DNA of 64,000 bases from Gammaproteobacteria bacterium (GTDB taxonomy: Bacteria > Pseudomonadota > Gammaproteobacteria > Pseudomonadales > Azotimanducaceae). The DNA is taken from the NCBI GenBank assembly GCA_002689445.1, contig NZGC01000081.1:20819-84818 (forward strand), in the 5' to 3' direction. This document shows positions 54,901-63,640 of this stretch, piece after piece. Below the pieces are notes generated by a model. That model had not been told where the DNA came from. It did not search any database and was given only the letters and a program-made list of their open reading frames with translations. The position numbers and the translations under genes are program-made. Position 1 is the first letter of the stretch. Each line of letters opens with the position of its first letter.

Positions 54901-55668
54901 GGTACCGCGGCAACAGAACTTTTCAATGATGCCCAAGCTATGCTGGCGGACCTCATAGAACATCAGCAGCTTCAGGCTGCAGCTGTTATTGGCTTTTGGC
55001 ACGCCCAATCCGACCAAGACGATATTGTTGTTTACGAAGCCCACGACCCGGAGAAAGAATCGGTTCGTCTGCACCATCTTCGACAACAAACAGATAAACC
55101 CAGTGGCAAGCCAAATCTTTGCCTAGCCGACTTTATCGCGCCCCGCGGGGGACCCAAGGATTATGTTGGTGGATTTGCGGTAACCGCTGGCATTGGTCTT
55201 GACGCCCTCGTGCAACGGTACGAGGAAAACCAAGATGACTACAACTCTATACTCGTTAAGGCCATTGCTGATCGCTTGGCTGAGGCCGCTGCGGAGTACT
55301 TGCACGCAGAAGTAAGGCAACATTATTGGGGATACGCTACGGGGGAAACCTTGAGCCCTGAAGATCTCATTAAAGAACGTTATCGAGGGATTAGGCCGGC
55401 ACCCGGCTACCCAGCTTGTCCAGATCACACTGAAAAGGAAACGCTCTTTGGGTTATTGCGAGCGACAGACAACATCGGTATCACCTTGACAGAAACCTTT
55501 GCGATGGATCCCGCGGCATCTGTCAGTGGCTTTTACTTTTCACACCCTGAGTCAAACTATTTTGGGATCGGAAAGATCGATCAAGATCAAGTCGATAACT
55601 ATGCCACCCGGAAGTCGTGGTCAAAGGAGATTGCCGAGCGTTGGTTACGGCCGAATCTTAGCTATTGA
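51994..55668 (+). CDS. metH: Cobalamin-dependent methionine synthase
   Basis: A 1224-residue modular enzyme that transfers methyl from 5-methyltetrahydrofolate to homocysteine. Modules in order: homocysteine domain (zinc Cys in [10 protein letters not shown] and [11 protein letters not shown]), pterin domain ([16 protein letters not shown]), helical cap, and B12 domain with [19 protein letters not shown]. In the last, His757 is the cobalt ligand. Then comes the AdoMet-binding reactivation domain ([33 protein letters not shown]). The start is a TTG at 51994, the only in-frame candidate upstream of the conserved [13 protein letters not shown]; its binding site is weak. B12 must be made or imported. 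Confidence 0.97.
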   Translation: MVDSASIHDCLRERILVMDGAMGTAIQERRLTEADFRGDRFIDHPSDLMGNNELLTLTRPEIIKDIHLKYLLAGADILETNTFTANSVSQADFGTEDLVYELNYESVKLAQAAIATLHAEQPNRPCFVAGAIGPTTRAASLSPDVNDPGFRNIDFKTLVEDYGLAIRALDDAGVDLLLIETIFDVLNAKAAIFAALTHFETTGKSLPIMISGTITDASGRLLSGQTSEAFWASIRHANPISVGFNCALGADALRPYIRDIGQHADCFVSAYPNRGLPNEFGEYDEPVEAMVDSIRSYLDDGLINIIGGCCGTTPDHIAAFAKVAKDYTPRQPARRQSATLLSGLEPFHMDNESLFVNVGERTNVTGSAKFARLIREEDYETALQIALDQVENGAQIIDINMDEGMLDSKAAMVKFLNLIASEPDISRVPIMVDSSKWEIIEAGLQCIQGKSVVNSISLKAGEAEFIEQARLCLKYGAAVVVMAFDEQGQADNLVRRQEICSRSYHLLVNEVGFPAEDIIFDPNVFAVATGIEEHALYGQDFIQACQFIKSNLPNARISGGISNVSFSFRGNNQVREAIHAVFLYHAIKAGLSMGIVNAGQLAIYESIPEELRACIEDVLFARREDSTERLIEMAERYSGKGSQSKEADLAWRTLPVDERLAYALVKGTNSYIVEDTEEARLQANRPIEVIEGPLMSGMNQVGDLFGAGKMFLPQVVKSARVMKQAVAHLIPYIEAEKDSASKAKGKILMATVKGDVHDIGKNIVGVVLQCNNYEVIDMGVMVPADKILAAAVEHDVDIIGLSGLITPSLDEMVTIATEMQKQAFQVPLMIGGATTSKAHTSVKIEPCYANDITVYVPDASRAVGIASRLLSESEKPDLGEALRTEYETIRIRNANRRAKSDRLPLGQARDRGLHIDWSDYQPPEPTFLGIKVINEISLAALVDFIDWTPFFITWELAGKFPAILEDEVVGTAATELFNDAQAMLADLIEHQQLQAAAVIGFWHAQSDQDDIVVYEAHDPEKESVRLHHLRQQTDKPSGKPNLCLADFIAPRGGPKDYVGGFAVTAGIGLDALVQRYEENQDDYNSILVKAIADRLAEAAAEYLHAEVRQHYWGYATGETLSPEDLIKERYRGIRPAPGYPACPDHTEKETLFGLLRATDNIGITLTETFAMDPAASVSGFYFSHPESNYFGIGKIDQDQVDNYATRKSWSKEIAERWLRPNLSY

Positions 55669-55771
55669 CCTCGTTGTGAGTCCTGCAAATTCACCGTGCT
55701 TGTTGCATCGTCAGTGCGATCTTGATCTACTGCTTAGATCGTTGCTGAGTGATTGAGGATGACCGCCTGTG

Positions 55772-55981
55772 ATGGTAGAGAACAACGACCCTGGGTCCAA
55801 CAAGCCGACTTTTTTTCAAATTCTGATGAGTGTCGTCAGCGCAGCTATTGGGGTTCAAAAATCTGAAATTCGGCGGCGAGATTTCCAATCCACATCTCCT
55901 CTCCCTTTCATCATCGCTGGGCTACTGTTTACGGTGTTTTTTATCGCCTCGATTCTCGGTATTGTTTTTTTAATCCTCTAA
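55772..55981 (+). CDS. DUF2970 small membrane protein
   Basis: A 69-residue protein with one C-terminal membrane helix (LPFIIAGLLFTVFFIASILG). The N-terminal FFQILMSVVSAAIGVQ and RRRDFQSTSP segments match the DUF2970 family of proteobacterial small proteins. Function unknown. It lies 103 bases after metH in the same direction. The ATG at 55772 is used; a GTG immediately before is in frame. Confidence 0.85.
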   Translation: MVENNDPGSNKPTFFQILMSVVSAAIGVQKSEIRRRDFQSTSPLPFIIAGLLFTVFFIASILGIVFLIL

Positions 55982-56165
55982 ACGCTGGCCGAAATACATC
56001 TCCGAGCAGAGCCAAGTGCTGCGCGGGGACTGCCTTGTGCTCCGCAGGGAATGGCTTGTTCCCCTGCTTTGACCAATAGTAGACAACGGGTCGGTCGACT
56101 CATAAACCTCGAATACGGTGTGTTCAACATCTGGGACCCACCACAGCATAAGCACATTTTGATTT

Positions 56166-56285
56166 TTAGGCAGGCAGCCCAGATAGAAAATAGACAACCG
56201 CGAGGACTGGAATCACAACCATCGCAATGGCGCCCAGTGCATCCGCCAATCCATCTTCTGAGCCGGGTTTTTCTATGTCGCTCAT
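56166..56285 (-). CDS. 39-residue single-pass membrane protein
   Basis: A short gene, too small for routine calling, but with an excellent ribosome binding site (AGAGGAG, six bases before the ATG). The product starts MSDIEKPGSEDGLADALG, continues into a hydrophobic helix with IAMVVIPVLAVVYFLSG, and ends LPA before TAA. An acidic head followed by one membrane helix resembles other small bacterial inner-membrane proteins. It is convergent with the DUF2970 gene. I do not recognise a named family. Confidence 0.65.
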   Translation of the reverse strand: MSDIEKPGSEDGLADALGAIAMVVIPVLAVVYFLSGLPA

Positions 56286-56996
56286 CTTAATCTCCTCTAT
56301 TTCTCATTATTATAGCCCAGTTCTGAGGGCTGCCATCAAGCTTTCACTGAAGCCAGTGAGCGGTATCAACCCGCAGGGCAACAAGCCAGGTCCATCCCTC
56401 CCTTATCAACCCACACCCATAAAAACCATCGACAAATCTCTCTGCTCAAACCTTGTCCTGTCTCCGACGGCCTGAGGCTGCACGAGCGAGCAACGCCAGT
56501 ACAAGCACTGGATCATGACATCGACTCTTAGCCTCTATTCTGAGCCTCAGAGCGGCACTGCCGCCGGGTGGGGGGTCAACGTTTCACCACCCACGACGAG
56601 GCGATTCACTAATCCCATCGATCGTCAACGACAGCGGTGTCACTTATTCGCTCACTTTTTAGAGCGGTCTAGTTTGAGTGCAGTGTTTGTCAGTCTGTAG
56701 CTGGGCGTATTTACTTTGGCTTACTTGTTTGCGGCTATTGATCACGGCTTTTGTGTTTTGGCCGGTCCGTTTTAGGCGGTCTGTTGCGGGCTCTGTCTAG
56801 GGCTGACCCTCGATGACGAAGATAAACGGTTGGTTGGTCTCGAACGCTTCTTGAACGACTGATCGATTCTCTGCATTCCAAATCCGAGCGATATCCATCT
56901 TAGGGCACATTCAAAGCCCGGGTTTCAAACCGCGGTTAGGTTTTTCTCCAACATTGCTTTATTCAGTGGTCATACAAACCATCGAGCGAACCCTAT
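56286..56996. other. 700-base gene-poor region
   Basis: I see no supported gene. The part from about 56640 to 56800 is G/T-rich on the plus strand. A minus-strand frame of 37 codons (56797-56910) reads MCPKMDIARIWNAENRSV and ends FIFVIEGQP. It looks protein-like but has no ribosome binding site and is bounded by stops, so it may be a gene remnant. No terminator or tRNA was found. Confidence 0.45.
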
Positions 56997-57986
56997 TTAG
57001 TTGAGTTTTACCAGCGTTCGACCAACCACACTGCCAGACATTAAACTATCTACTGTCTCAGATATTTCTTCCAGACCAATTTCTAGGGTCATCTGCTCAA
57101 GCGTCGGCAATCGCCACTCTTCGGCTAACCTTTGCCAGTTCCGTGCTTTATCTTCTAACGGCAACTCGACCGAATCGACACCCAAAACGTTAACACCACG
57201 TAAAATAAAGGGTAACACTGACACATCAAAATTAGCGGAGGCAACCAGGCCACAGATTGCAACACTACCCTGTGGCTGAAGGGATTTCACGACGTTGGTC
57301 AGAATATCTCCGCCAACCGTATCGATGGCATGCGCGAACGCGGGCTTTAACATAGGTCTTGCCGACACCTCGCCTAGGGCTTCGCGAGATACGATTTCTG
57401 AAGCGCCCAAAGCCTTCAAATAGTCGTGCTGCGCCTCTTTTCCCGTCATTGCGACGACTTCGAATCCCAGTGAAGCCAGCAGCGAGACAGCAACGGAACC
57501 GACACCTCCCGTTGCCCCTGTTACCAAGACCGGGCCATCTTGTGGCTGAGCATTCATCCACTCGAGTTTCTCCATGCAGAGCGCGGCCGTCAGGCCTGCC
57601 GTCCCTAAAATCATACTTTCCCTCAGGGACAACCCAGCTGGTAAAGGAACGACCCAATCTGAGGGCACTCGGATAAATTGACCAAACCCACCTGGCGTAT
57701 TCATGCCAAGATCGAAGCCTATGACAATGACTTCCTCACCCAGAGGTAGATTGGGGTCGGTAGATTCTCGAATGATTCCAGCAGCATCAATACCGGGTTG
57801 ATGGGGGTATTCACGGGTGACTCCGGGCACCCCGGTTGCACTCATAGCATCTTTGTAATTGACCGAGGAATACAGCACTTCCACGAGGATCTCGCCTTCC
57901 GGCAACTCATCAGTGCGGCGGGTTACAATCTCATGTCGCACCCCCTGCTCATCTTTCTCGACCCAAAAAGCTTTAAACTCTGTCAT
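56997..57986 (-). CDS. AcuI/YhdH-type acrylyl-CoA reductase (MDR family)
   Basis: An NADPH-dependent medium-chain reductase without zinc, 329 residues. Homologues (E. coli YhdH, Ruegeria AcuI) reduce toxic acryloyl-CoA to propionyl-CoA, for example during DMSP or 3-hydroxypropionate use. Marks include VLYSSVNYKDAMSATG, HQPGIDAAGIIRES, the nucleotide-binding TGATGGVGSVAVSLLASLG, DTVGGDILTNVV and VVGRTLVKLN. It is a lone minus-strand gene. The acryloyl-CoA role is inferred from the family. Confidence 0.88.
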   Translation of the reverse strand: MTEFKAFWVEKDEQGVRHEIVTRRTDELPEGEILVEVLYSSVNYKDAMSATGVPGVTREYPHQPGIDAAGIIRESTDPNLPLGEEVIVIGFDLGMNTPGGFGQFIRVPSDWVVPLPAGLSLRESMILGTAGLTAALCMEKLEWMNAQPQDGPVLVTGATGGVGSVAVSLLASLGFEVVAMTGKEAQHDYLKALGASEIVSREALGEVSARPMLKPAFAHAIDTVGGDILTNVVKSLQPQGSVAICGLVASANFDVSVLPFILRGVNVLGVDSVELPLEDKARNWQRLAEEWRLPTLEQMTLEIGLEEISETVDSLMSGSVVGRTLVKLN

Positions 57987-58067
57987 ACCTCAATTCCTTA
58001 TATTTGATTTGCCACCCGCCCCTTCATCGCTCCAGGGTTAGCGGTCCAAAGGGTTAGGACCCCGCGC

Positions 58068-59144
58068 TTACAAATTGTGACGCGCAAGCAGTCTCTCCCT
58101 CCCAGGTAAGCGGCCCGACAGCTGCGCGAAACGCTTGATCAATTTTTCAACCCGGCTTTCCGGCACATCATAACTAATGGCGTAAGCGGCACGATCTTTC
58201 ATCGATTCAATCAGATATTCATCACTGGTTTGAATACGATCGATCAGTCCCATCTCTAATGCTCGACTTCCGTACCAAGCTTCTCCCGTCGAAACCTGGT
58301 CAATCTCTACCGAGGGCCGATTCTCACTGACAAATGCTTTAAACAACTGATGGACATCTTCGAGCTCTGACTTAAATTTTGCCCTCCCTTCGTCAGTGTT
58401 TTCCCCAAAAAGAGTCAGCGTTCTCTTGTGCTCGCCCGCAGTATGTAATTCAACATCAACTGATTGTTTCTGCAAAAATCGATGAAAATTGGGCATCTGG
58501 GCGACAACTCCGATTGAGCCTAATACCGCAAAGGGTGCGGCGATGATCGTGTCTGCGATACAAGCCATCATATAACCACCGCTGGCGGCCACTTTATCGA
58601 CGGCGACCGTCAGGCTAATCCCATGATCCGTGATTCGCTTTAATTGCGAAGCTGCCAATCCATATCCATGCACCACACCGCCTGGACTTTCCAGCCGGAC
58701 TACCACCTCATCGGTTGCTTCAGCAACCGACAAGATCGCAGTAATTTCTTCTCTTAAGCTATCAACCCCTGAGGCTTCAACATCTCCCTCGAAGTTCAAT
58801 ACAAAAATTTTGCCCGGGTTCGTCGATTCCTTTTCAGCTTTCGGCTCTGCCACCGCTTTCGCCTCTGACTTCAGTGCACGCTTTTCTGCCTTTATCTTTG
58901 CCTTCGCAGCCTTTTTCTCAGCTTTCACCGCTGCCTTTTGAGCCTCATCGCTCAACATCGCTTGCTGCAAGGATTTCGTGATCTGCTCTAGGGCATCATT
59001 TAAGTGTTTAACCTGTAATTGTCCCCCAGGTTCGCTACGGCGTTGTTGCCGCATTCCTGCGATCATCATCAACGCCACGAATAAAGCCAACAATAGCGTG
59101 ATCACTTCCGCTAAGAACAACCCGTATGCGTTTAAAAATTCCAA
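58068..59144 (-). CDS. sohB: Inner-membrane protease SohB (S49)
   Basis: A signal-peptide-peptidase-like serine protease of 358 residues. One N-terminal membrane helix (about residues 8-30) is followed by a long Lys/Ala-rich coiled-coil-like linker (residues ~70-110, for example AAVKAEKKAAKAKIKAEKR). The S49 core has RLESPGGVVHGYGLAASQL, the nucleophile Ser in DKVAASGGYMMACIADTI and a catalytic Lys region in FHRFLQKQSVDVE. The linker is longer than in E. coli SohB. The active site faces the periplasm in related enzymes. Confidence 0.92.
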   Translation of the reverse strand: MEFLNAYGLFLAEVITLLLALFVALMMIAGMRQQRRSEPGGQLQVKHLNDALEQITKSLQQAMLSDEAQKAAVKAEKKAAKAKIKAEKRALKSEAKAVAEPKAEKESTNPGKIFVLNFEGDVEASGVDSLREEITAILSVAEATDEVVVRLESPGGVVHGYGLAASQLKRITDHGISLTVAVDKVAASGGYMMACIADTIIAAPFAVLGSIGVVAQMPNFHRFLQKQSVDVELHTAGEHKRTLTLFGENTDEGRAKFKSELEDVHQLFKAFVSENRPSVEIDQVSTGEAWYGSRALEMGLIDRIQTSDEYLIESMKDRAAYAISYDVPESRVEKLIKRFAQLSGRLPGRERLLARHNL

Positions 59145-59234
59145 GGCACCTTCCTAATCGCTATCATTACGCGCGAAATACTACCATACTCATCCCGTTA
59201 ATCTGGATCGATCAGCAAACCTTTGGGACATACC

Positions 59235-59594
59235 ATGACATCAGAGGCTTATTTTAAGCGATGGCAAACGTTGCTCACTCCTCGGTTTAGGCCCCACTTC
59301 CTGCCCGCAGGTCATATTGTCTTTCAGTTCAGACTCGAGCAGAGCGGTCATTTTTATCTAACAACCTCCCAGGATCATTTCGAATTCTTGCCTGGCCAGC
59401 ATCCAACGCCCACCCTGACCCTCTACTTACCGGATCAGGACACCGTGTTCGGATTACTGACTGGAGAAATCGATGGTATGGCTGCATTCATGGCAGGGCA
59501 ATACCGAGCTGACGGCAATATTATTTTGAGTCAACTATTACTTTACTTGTTTGAGAAGCCAGGAGAGGTGCTTGCCCAGCAAGTCATAGACTAA
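59235..59594 (+). CDS. SCP2 sterol-binding domain protein
   Basis: A 119-residue SCP2-fold protein, expected to bind lipid or acyl-CoA in a hydrophobic tunnel. The LYLPDQDTVFGLLTGEIDG and AAFMAGQYRADGNIILSQLL segments match the domain. The ATG at 59235 is used; an in-frame TTG at 59223 is alternative. Its end overlaps the convergent dnaQ gene by four bases. Ligand unknown. Confidence 0.85.
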   Translation: MTSEAYFKRWQTLLTPRFRPHFLPAGHIVFQFRLEQSGHFYLTTSQDHFEFLPGQHPTPTLTLYLPDQDTVFGLLTGEIDGMAAFMAGQYRADGNIILSQLLLYLFEKPGEVLAQQVID

Positions 59595-60319
59595 GGCCCT
59601 TGCTTTTCCAACACTACCTGATCCCACACGCAGCCTTCCTCCGAGTCAGCTCGCAGCAATGCCATCATTTCCTCGTGCGCCGCCTGCTCCTCCTGGGATA
59701 CGCGGACTTCAGGTAACCCCGCATGGTTATGGATTTTCTCTACCGGCTGATTGTGAAATTGATCGCCTTTGACTTCGACCGGCGCATCGAGCGATAGATT
59801 GCCCTGACCGCCGGTCATAACCAAAAAGACTTCAGCCAATATTTGCGCATCGAGTAATGCGCCGTGCAAAGTTCTGCCCGAATTATCAACGCCAAGCCGC
59901 TTGCACAGCGCATCGAGACTATTCTTTTGTCCGGGGTAACGCATTCTTGCTAGTGCTAACGAGTCTACAATGGTGCAGCGTTGGCCTACTTTGCGTTTTT
60001 CCCTTACCAGCTTTAGTTCCTGGTTCAAAAACCCAACGTCAAAACTGGCGTTATGAATCACCAGTTCCGCACCCTCAATAAATGCGAAAAAATCCTCCGA
60101 AACTGCCGCAAAGTCAGGTTTATCTGCGAGAAATTCAAGCGATATCCCGTGCACCGCCTCAGCCCCAGCATCAATAGCACGCCCCGGATTCAAATATTCG
60201 TGGAAGTGTCTACCCGTCAGCCTGCGATCCTTGATTTCTACGCAACCAATTTCAATCACTCGGTGTCCTTGGCTCACTTCCAAACCGGTCGTTTCGGTAT
60301 CGAGTACCACTTGCCTCAC
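59591..60319 (-). CDS. dnaQ: DNA polymerase III epsilon subunit (proofreading exonuclease)
   Basis: 3'-5' exonuclease of 242 residues that edits errors of the replicative polymerase. DEDDh motifs are seen: [11 protein letters not shown] (Exo I), [14 protein letters not shown] (Exo II) and [15 protein letters not shown] (Exo III with His). The C-terminal tail, which binds the polymerase, includes [13 protein letters not shown]. The start is a GTG that overlaps the rnhA stop as GTGA, the usual rnhA-dnaQ coupling in gammaproteobacteria. Confidence 0.97.
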   Translation of the reverse strand: MRQVVLDTETTGLEVSQGHRVIEIGCVEIKDRRLTGRHFHEYLNPGRAIDAGAEAVHGISLEFLADKPDFAAVSEDFFAFIEGAELVIHNASFDVGFLNQELKLVREKRKVGQRCTIVDSLALARMRYPGQKNSLDALCKRLGVDNSGRTLHGALLDAQILAEVFLVMTGGQGNLSLDAPVEVKGDQFHNQPVEKIHNHAGLPEVRVSQEEQAAHEEMMALLRADSEEGCVWDQVVLEKQGP

Positions 60320-60753
60320 GATGCGGCCAACATTTGATCAATGGCAGCATTGGCCAAGGCGTCGGCTTGCTCATTCTCGGGGTGCCCACTATGCCCCTTC
60401 ACCCAGTGCCACGATACCGAGTGCTTAGCAGCTAGGGCATCTAACGCTTGCCACAAATCTTGATTCTTAACCGGTTGCTTGGCACTGGTCCGCCACCCAT
60501 TTCGCCGCCAGCCGTGAATCCATTGAGTAATTCCTTGACGCACATACTGGGAGTCTGTGGTCAGCGCAATCTCTCTTGCCTCAGTAAAATAAGCAAGACC
60601 GTTTATGGCTGCGGCCAACTCCATACGATTATTCGTCGTGTTCATCTCAGAACCAGACAACGTCCACTCGTGACCTTCTTCCCGCAAAAGAACTCCCCAC
60701 CCACCAGGACCCGGATTGCCTCGACAAGCGCCATCGGTAAACAGTTCAATCAT
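60316..60753 (-). CDS. rnhA: Ribonuclease HI
   Basis: A 145-residue endonuclease that cuts RNA in RNA-DNA hybrids. The family opening [19 protein letters not shown] (first Asp), the Glu in [12 protein letters not shown], the Asp in [11 protein letters not shown] and the C-terminal [10 protein letters not shown] give the four acidic residues. The basic handle [19 protein letters not shown] is intact. It overlaps the methyltransferase stop by four bases and the dnaQ start by four. Confidence 0.98.
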   Translation of the reverse strand: MIELFTDGACRGNPGPGGWGVLLREEGHEWTLSGSEMNTTNNRMELAAAINGLAYFTEAREIALTTDSQYVRQGITQWIHGWRRNGWRTSAKQPVKNQDLWQALDALAAKHSVSWHWVKGHSGHPENEQADALANAAIDQMLAAS

Positions 60754-61553
60754 AGTGATAACCTTTGTTGATCAATCGTTAGTTTTGGTGAGGGCGTTAG
60801 CCCATCCGGAACCCGGTCCGGAAGACTCAACCCCGAAAACCGAAGAAACCGTCGCTGACGTCCGCTCGGAGAGGGTGTCAGCGGTCCAATATACTTTCTA
60901 GCTACAATCACAAAGACTCCGCCGAAGGGTAGATTATAACGCCGGCCTAACCCTAAACCGAAATCCGGCGGACGTACCCAGGGCAAAAACATGGGGAGAC
61001 CGAACTCAGCGTACAGTACCCGATCAATTTTGAAATTCAGCACATTCAACCAATCCATCAGCTTTGATGCTGCTAAAAACTTCCCATTGAAGGGAAAGCC
61101 CTCTCTCCCTCGTGATGCAAATCCTCGCAAGCCCCAAAGACTCAGCGGATTAAATCCTGTAATGATCAACACGCCTTGAGGCATCACCACCCTTGCAGCC
61201 TCGGTCAGCAAAGATTGCGGGCGGTGCACGAACTCAAGCAAATGATGCAATAACACCACATCAATTTGGTCTTCTAGGACAGGCATCTGACGGGGCGAGG
61301 CGATAAGATCCGGTGTCAAACCAGCCAATTCAGCAACCCGCCGCTTATTAGGTATCGGGCTTCGATCATAAAGCCTTTTCACCTGTGCACTAATTTGAAG
61401 TAGATGGTAGCCGACTGAATCTTCCAGCAGTTCGTCATGAAGCGCCTGCTCTGTCGCAAAAATTTGCTGTCCAACCCCAGCTTCAAACCAATTCGCCAAT
61501 GTGATTCTTGCCTTATCAGCGGGCTCCATCGTCAGCCGTTTATCTTTCACCAT
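60750..61553 (-). CDS. SAM-dependent methyltransferase linked to rnhA-dnaQ
   Basis: A class I methyltransferase of about 267 residues, transferring methyl from SAM to an unknown acceptor. The SAM fold is suggested by the ending of motif I and by [20 protein letters not shown] (motif IV region) and [20 protein letters not shown] (motif V). The canonical glycine-rich motif I is weak. The start is uncertain: ATG at 61553 with AGAG upstream, or ATG at 61529; the extra N-terminus to 61619 is not conserved. This gene is commonly next to rnhA-dnaQ and mltD in gammaproteobacteria. Confidence 0.82.
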   Translation of the reverse strand: MVKDKRLTMEPADKARITLANWFEAGVGQQIFATEQALHDELLEDSVGYHLLQISAQVKRLYDRSPIPNKRRVAELAGLTPDLIASPRQMPVLEDQIDVVLLHHLLEFVHRPQSLLTEAARVVMPQGVLIITGFNPLSLWGLRGFASRGREGFPFNGKFLAASKLMDWLNVLNFKIDRVLYAEFGLPMFLPWVRPPDFGLGLGRRYNLPFGGVFVIVARKYIGPLTPSPSGRQRRFLRFSGLSLPDRVPDGLTPSPKLTIDQQRLSL

Positions 61554-61689
61554 ATTCTCTACCCGACATTTTGCCCAGCAGCCTACCAGCAACTTAATCA
61601 GGATCAGTAGTGACGACAATCATCAGCTTGGTCCCGGCGGAATCAAAATCAACTCAACGTTGCGACACATTATCACCTATAATCCCCTA

Positions 61690-63408
61690 ATGAGTCGAAG
61701 TCCCTATTTTCCAAACCTTACTGCGCCACTCCTCGCCGTCAGTCTACTTTCAAGCTGCCAGTGGCTATCGCCAAAAATGGGATTCTTTACTGAGCAAGCG
61801 CCCGTCGCCTCAACAGCGTCCGAGGCATCCGTTGCCCCCTCCCCAGTTGTCGATCGCTCCCCTCTAGTGAGTCAGCAACCGCCTCCCCTTGAAGATTCTT
61901 TCGCTGAACACACCTTCGAGGGAGCGTTGAATTGCTCTCTTGCAACTTCTTGTACGGTGCCCAGTGATCCGGCCAGCAACGATTTTTGGGTAAATCTTCG
62001 AGAAAGCTTCAGTCTCGCCCACCAAATAGATCAGCCCCGCGTTCAAGCCCATATTCGCTGGTTTGTCAAAAACCCTGACTATATCACCCGAGTTTTCAAC
62101 AGAGGCGCGCTTTATTTGCCCTACATCAAGGAGCGAGTATTGGCATCGGGACTTCCCGCCGAAATGGTGCTTTTACCCGTTATCGAGAGTGCACTAGATC
62201 CTTTCGCTTACTCCCCAGAGCGGGCCTCTGGTCTCTGGCAGTTTATTCCTGCAACCGCGCGACTGTATCAGATTAAAATTGACTGGTGGTACGATGGCCG
62301 GCGAGACCTGATTGATAGTACGGACGCGGCGACCCAATTTTTAGGCGATTTAGGGAATCGTTTTGATCAGGATTGGCTTCTCGCTTTAGCGGCCTACAAC
62401 TCAGGGGCGGGTCGAGTCAGCCAAGCCATCAAGCGTAATCAGCGCCAAAACAAACCTACCGATTTTTGGAATCTCAATTTACCCAAAGAAACCCGCAATT
62501 ACGTTCCCAAACTTCTGGCGTTATCCGCTATCGTGGCCAATCCGGCGGCCTTCGGCATCGAACTGCCACCGGTAGAGCAAGCATCGGAGATTGAGATTTA
62601 TAACCTCCAGCATCAAATTGACCTTGCCCTCGCCGCAAAACTTGCCGACATCGAGGTCAACACACTTTACCGACTCAATCCGGGTTACAACCAATGGGCC
62701 ACCCATCCCGACGGCCCTCATCGGTTGGTGCTCCCTAAAAGTCAGATCGAGACGATGACGGATAACCTCCATGCGCTTCCACGCGATCAGCACATCACAT
62801 GGCGACGCCATCAAATTCAGACCGCAGAGACCTTGAGTGGAATCGCCGAACAATATCAGCTGTCGCTGAAGGCGCTAATGATCGCCAATGACCTCAATGA
62901 TCACCGAATAAGAGCTGGCGACATGCTTTTAGTTCCAACGCCCTTTGCAGCGAGCGATGCCTACTCCCTATCCAGCCGGAATCGATCTGCAGCTCGGCTG
63001 CAACGCTATGAATCTAAATATCAACAGCGCCCCACCCGCTACTTGGTGAAGTCTGGAGACAGTTTGTGGACTATAGCCCGTCAGTTCAAAGTCACCGTTA
63101 CTGACCTTGTCAGGTGGAATAACGTCACCTCAAAATCGGTCCTCTCTGTCGGTGATAAACTGTCGATCTTTGAGCCTAGTGCACGCAAGAGACAGGCCAA
63201 GGCCTCTACGGCAGTACCCTCTGCATCGCCAATGGTCCGAGTCGTTTACTATCGCGTTAAATCCGGCGATTCTCTTTCTAAAATTGCCGCCCGATTTAGT
63301 ACGACGGTCACCAAAATCAAACAATGGAACCCAACAGTCGCCAACAACCGCTATTTACAACCCGGCGAACAACTGACCCTCAAATTGAATGTTAGGTCTG
63401 CCGGCTAG
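61690..63408 (+). CDS. mltD: Membrane-bound lytic murein transglycosylase D
   Basis: An outer-membrane lipoprotein of 572 residues that cleaves peptidoglycan glycan strands. The lipobox is SLLSSC (Cys about residue 22). The SLT domain begins with LPAEMVLLPVIESALDP, where Glu is the catalytic acid, then SGLWQFIPATARLY and LALAAYNSGAGRVSQAI. Three LysM motifs follow at the C-terminus, opening with IQTAETLSGIAEQYQ, LVKSGDSLWTIARQFK and RVKSGDSLSKIAARFS. The start at 61690 gives the lipoprotein signal; upstream in-frame codons do not. A TATAAT ends six bases before the ATG, so the mRNA may be nearly leaderless. Confidence 0.95.
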   Translation: MSRSPYFPNLTAPLLAVSLLSSCQWLSPKMGFFTEQAPVASTASEASVAPSPVVDRSPLVSQQPPPLEDSFAEHTFEGALNCSLATSCTVPSDPASNDFWVNLRESFSLAHQIDQPRVQAHIRWFVKNPDYITRVFNRGALYLPYIKERVLASGLPAEMVLLPVIESALDPFAYSPERASGLWQFIPATARLYQIKIDWWYDGRRDLIDSTDAATQFLGDLGNRFDQDWLLALAAYNSGAGRVSQAIKRNQRQNKPTDFWNLNLPKETRNYVPKLLALSAIVANPAAFGIELPPVEQASEIEIYNLQHQIDLALAAKLADIEVNTLYRLNPGYNQWATHPDGPHRLVLPKSQIETMTDNLHALPRDQHITWRRHQIQTAETLSGIAEQYQLSLKALMIANDLNDHRIRAGDMLLVPTPFAASDAYSLSSRNRSAARLQRYESKYQQRPTRYLVKSGDSLWTIARQFKVTVTDLVRWNNVTSKSVLSVGDKLSIFEPSARKRQAKASTAVPSASPMVRVVYYRVKSGDSLSKIAARFSTTVTKIKQWNPTVANNRYLQPGEQLTLKLNVRSAG

Positions 63409-63640
63409 CTTCGATTTCACTCGACACCTCGCAGTTCAATTTTGAAGCGGCCTTGGAGCCAGCTAGAACTCGATGCAACAATGCTCTTGTAGGCTAATCA
63501 GTCAGAAGGCCACGCCTACGGATTTCAGCTCAACGCGATTGCGGCGGGTACTCCTTAGTGAAACGAACTGGAATGCAGTGACGCGCCAGCCCAGCCTCCC
63601 CTCGCTCAGAGGCTCAATGACCGTTCTCTCATACTCGATT

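Noticed and set aside
61501-61689. N-terminal extension of mltD
   Set aside because: It overlaps the methyltransferase gene antisense and would bury the lipoprotein signal peptide.
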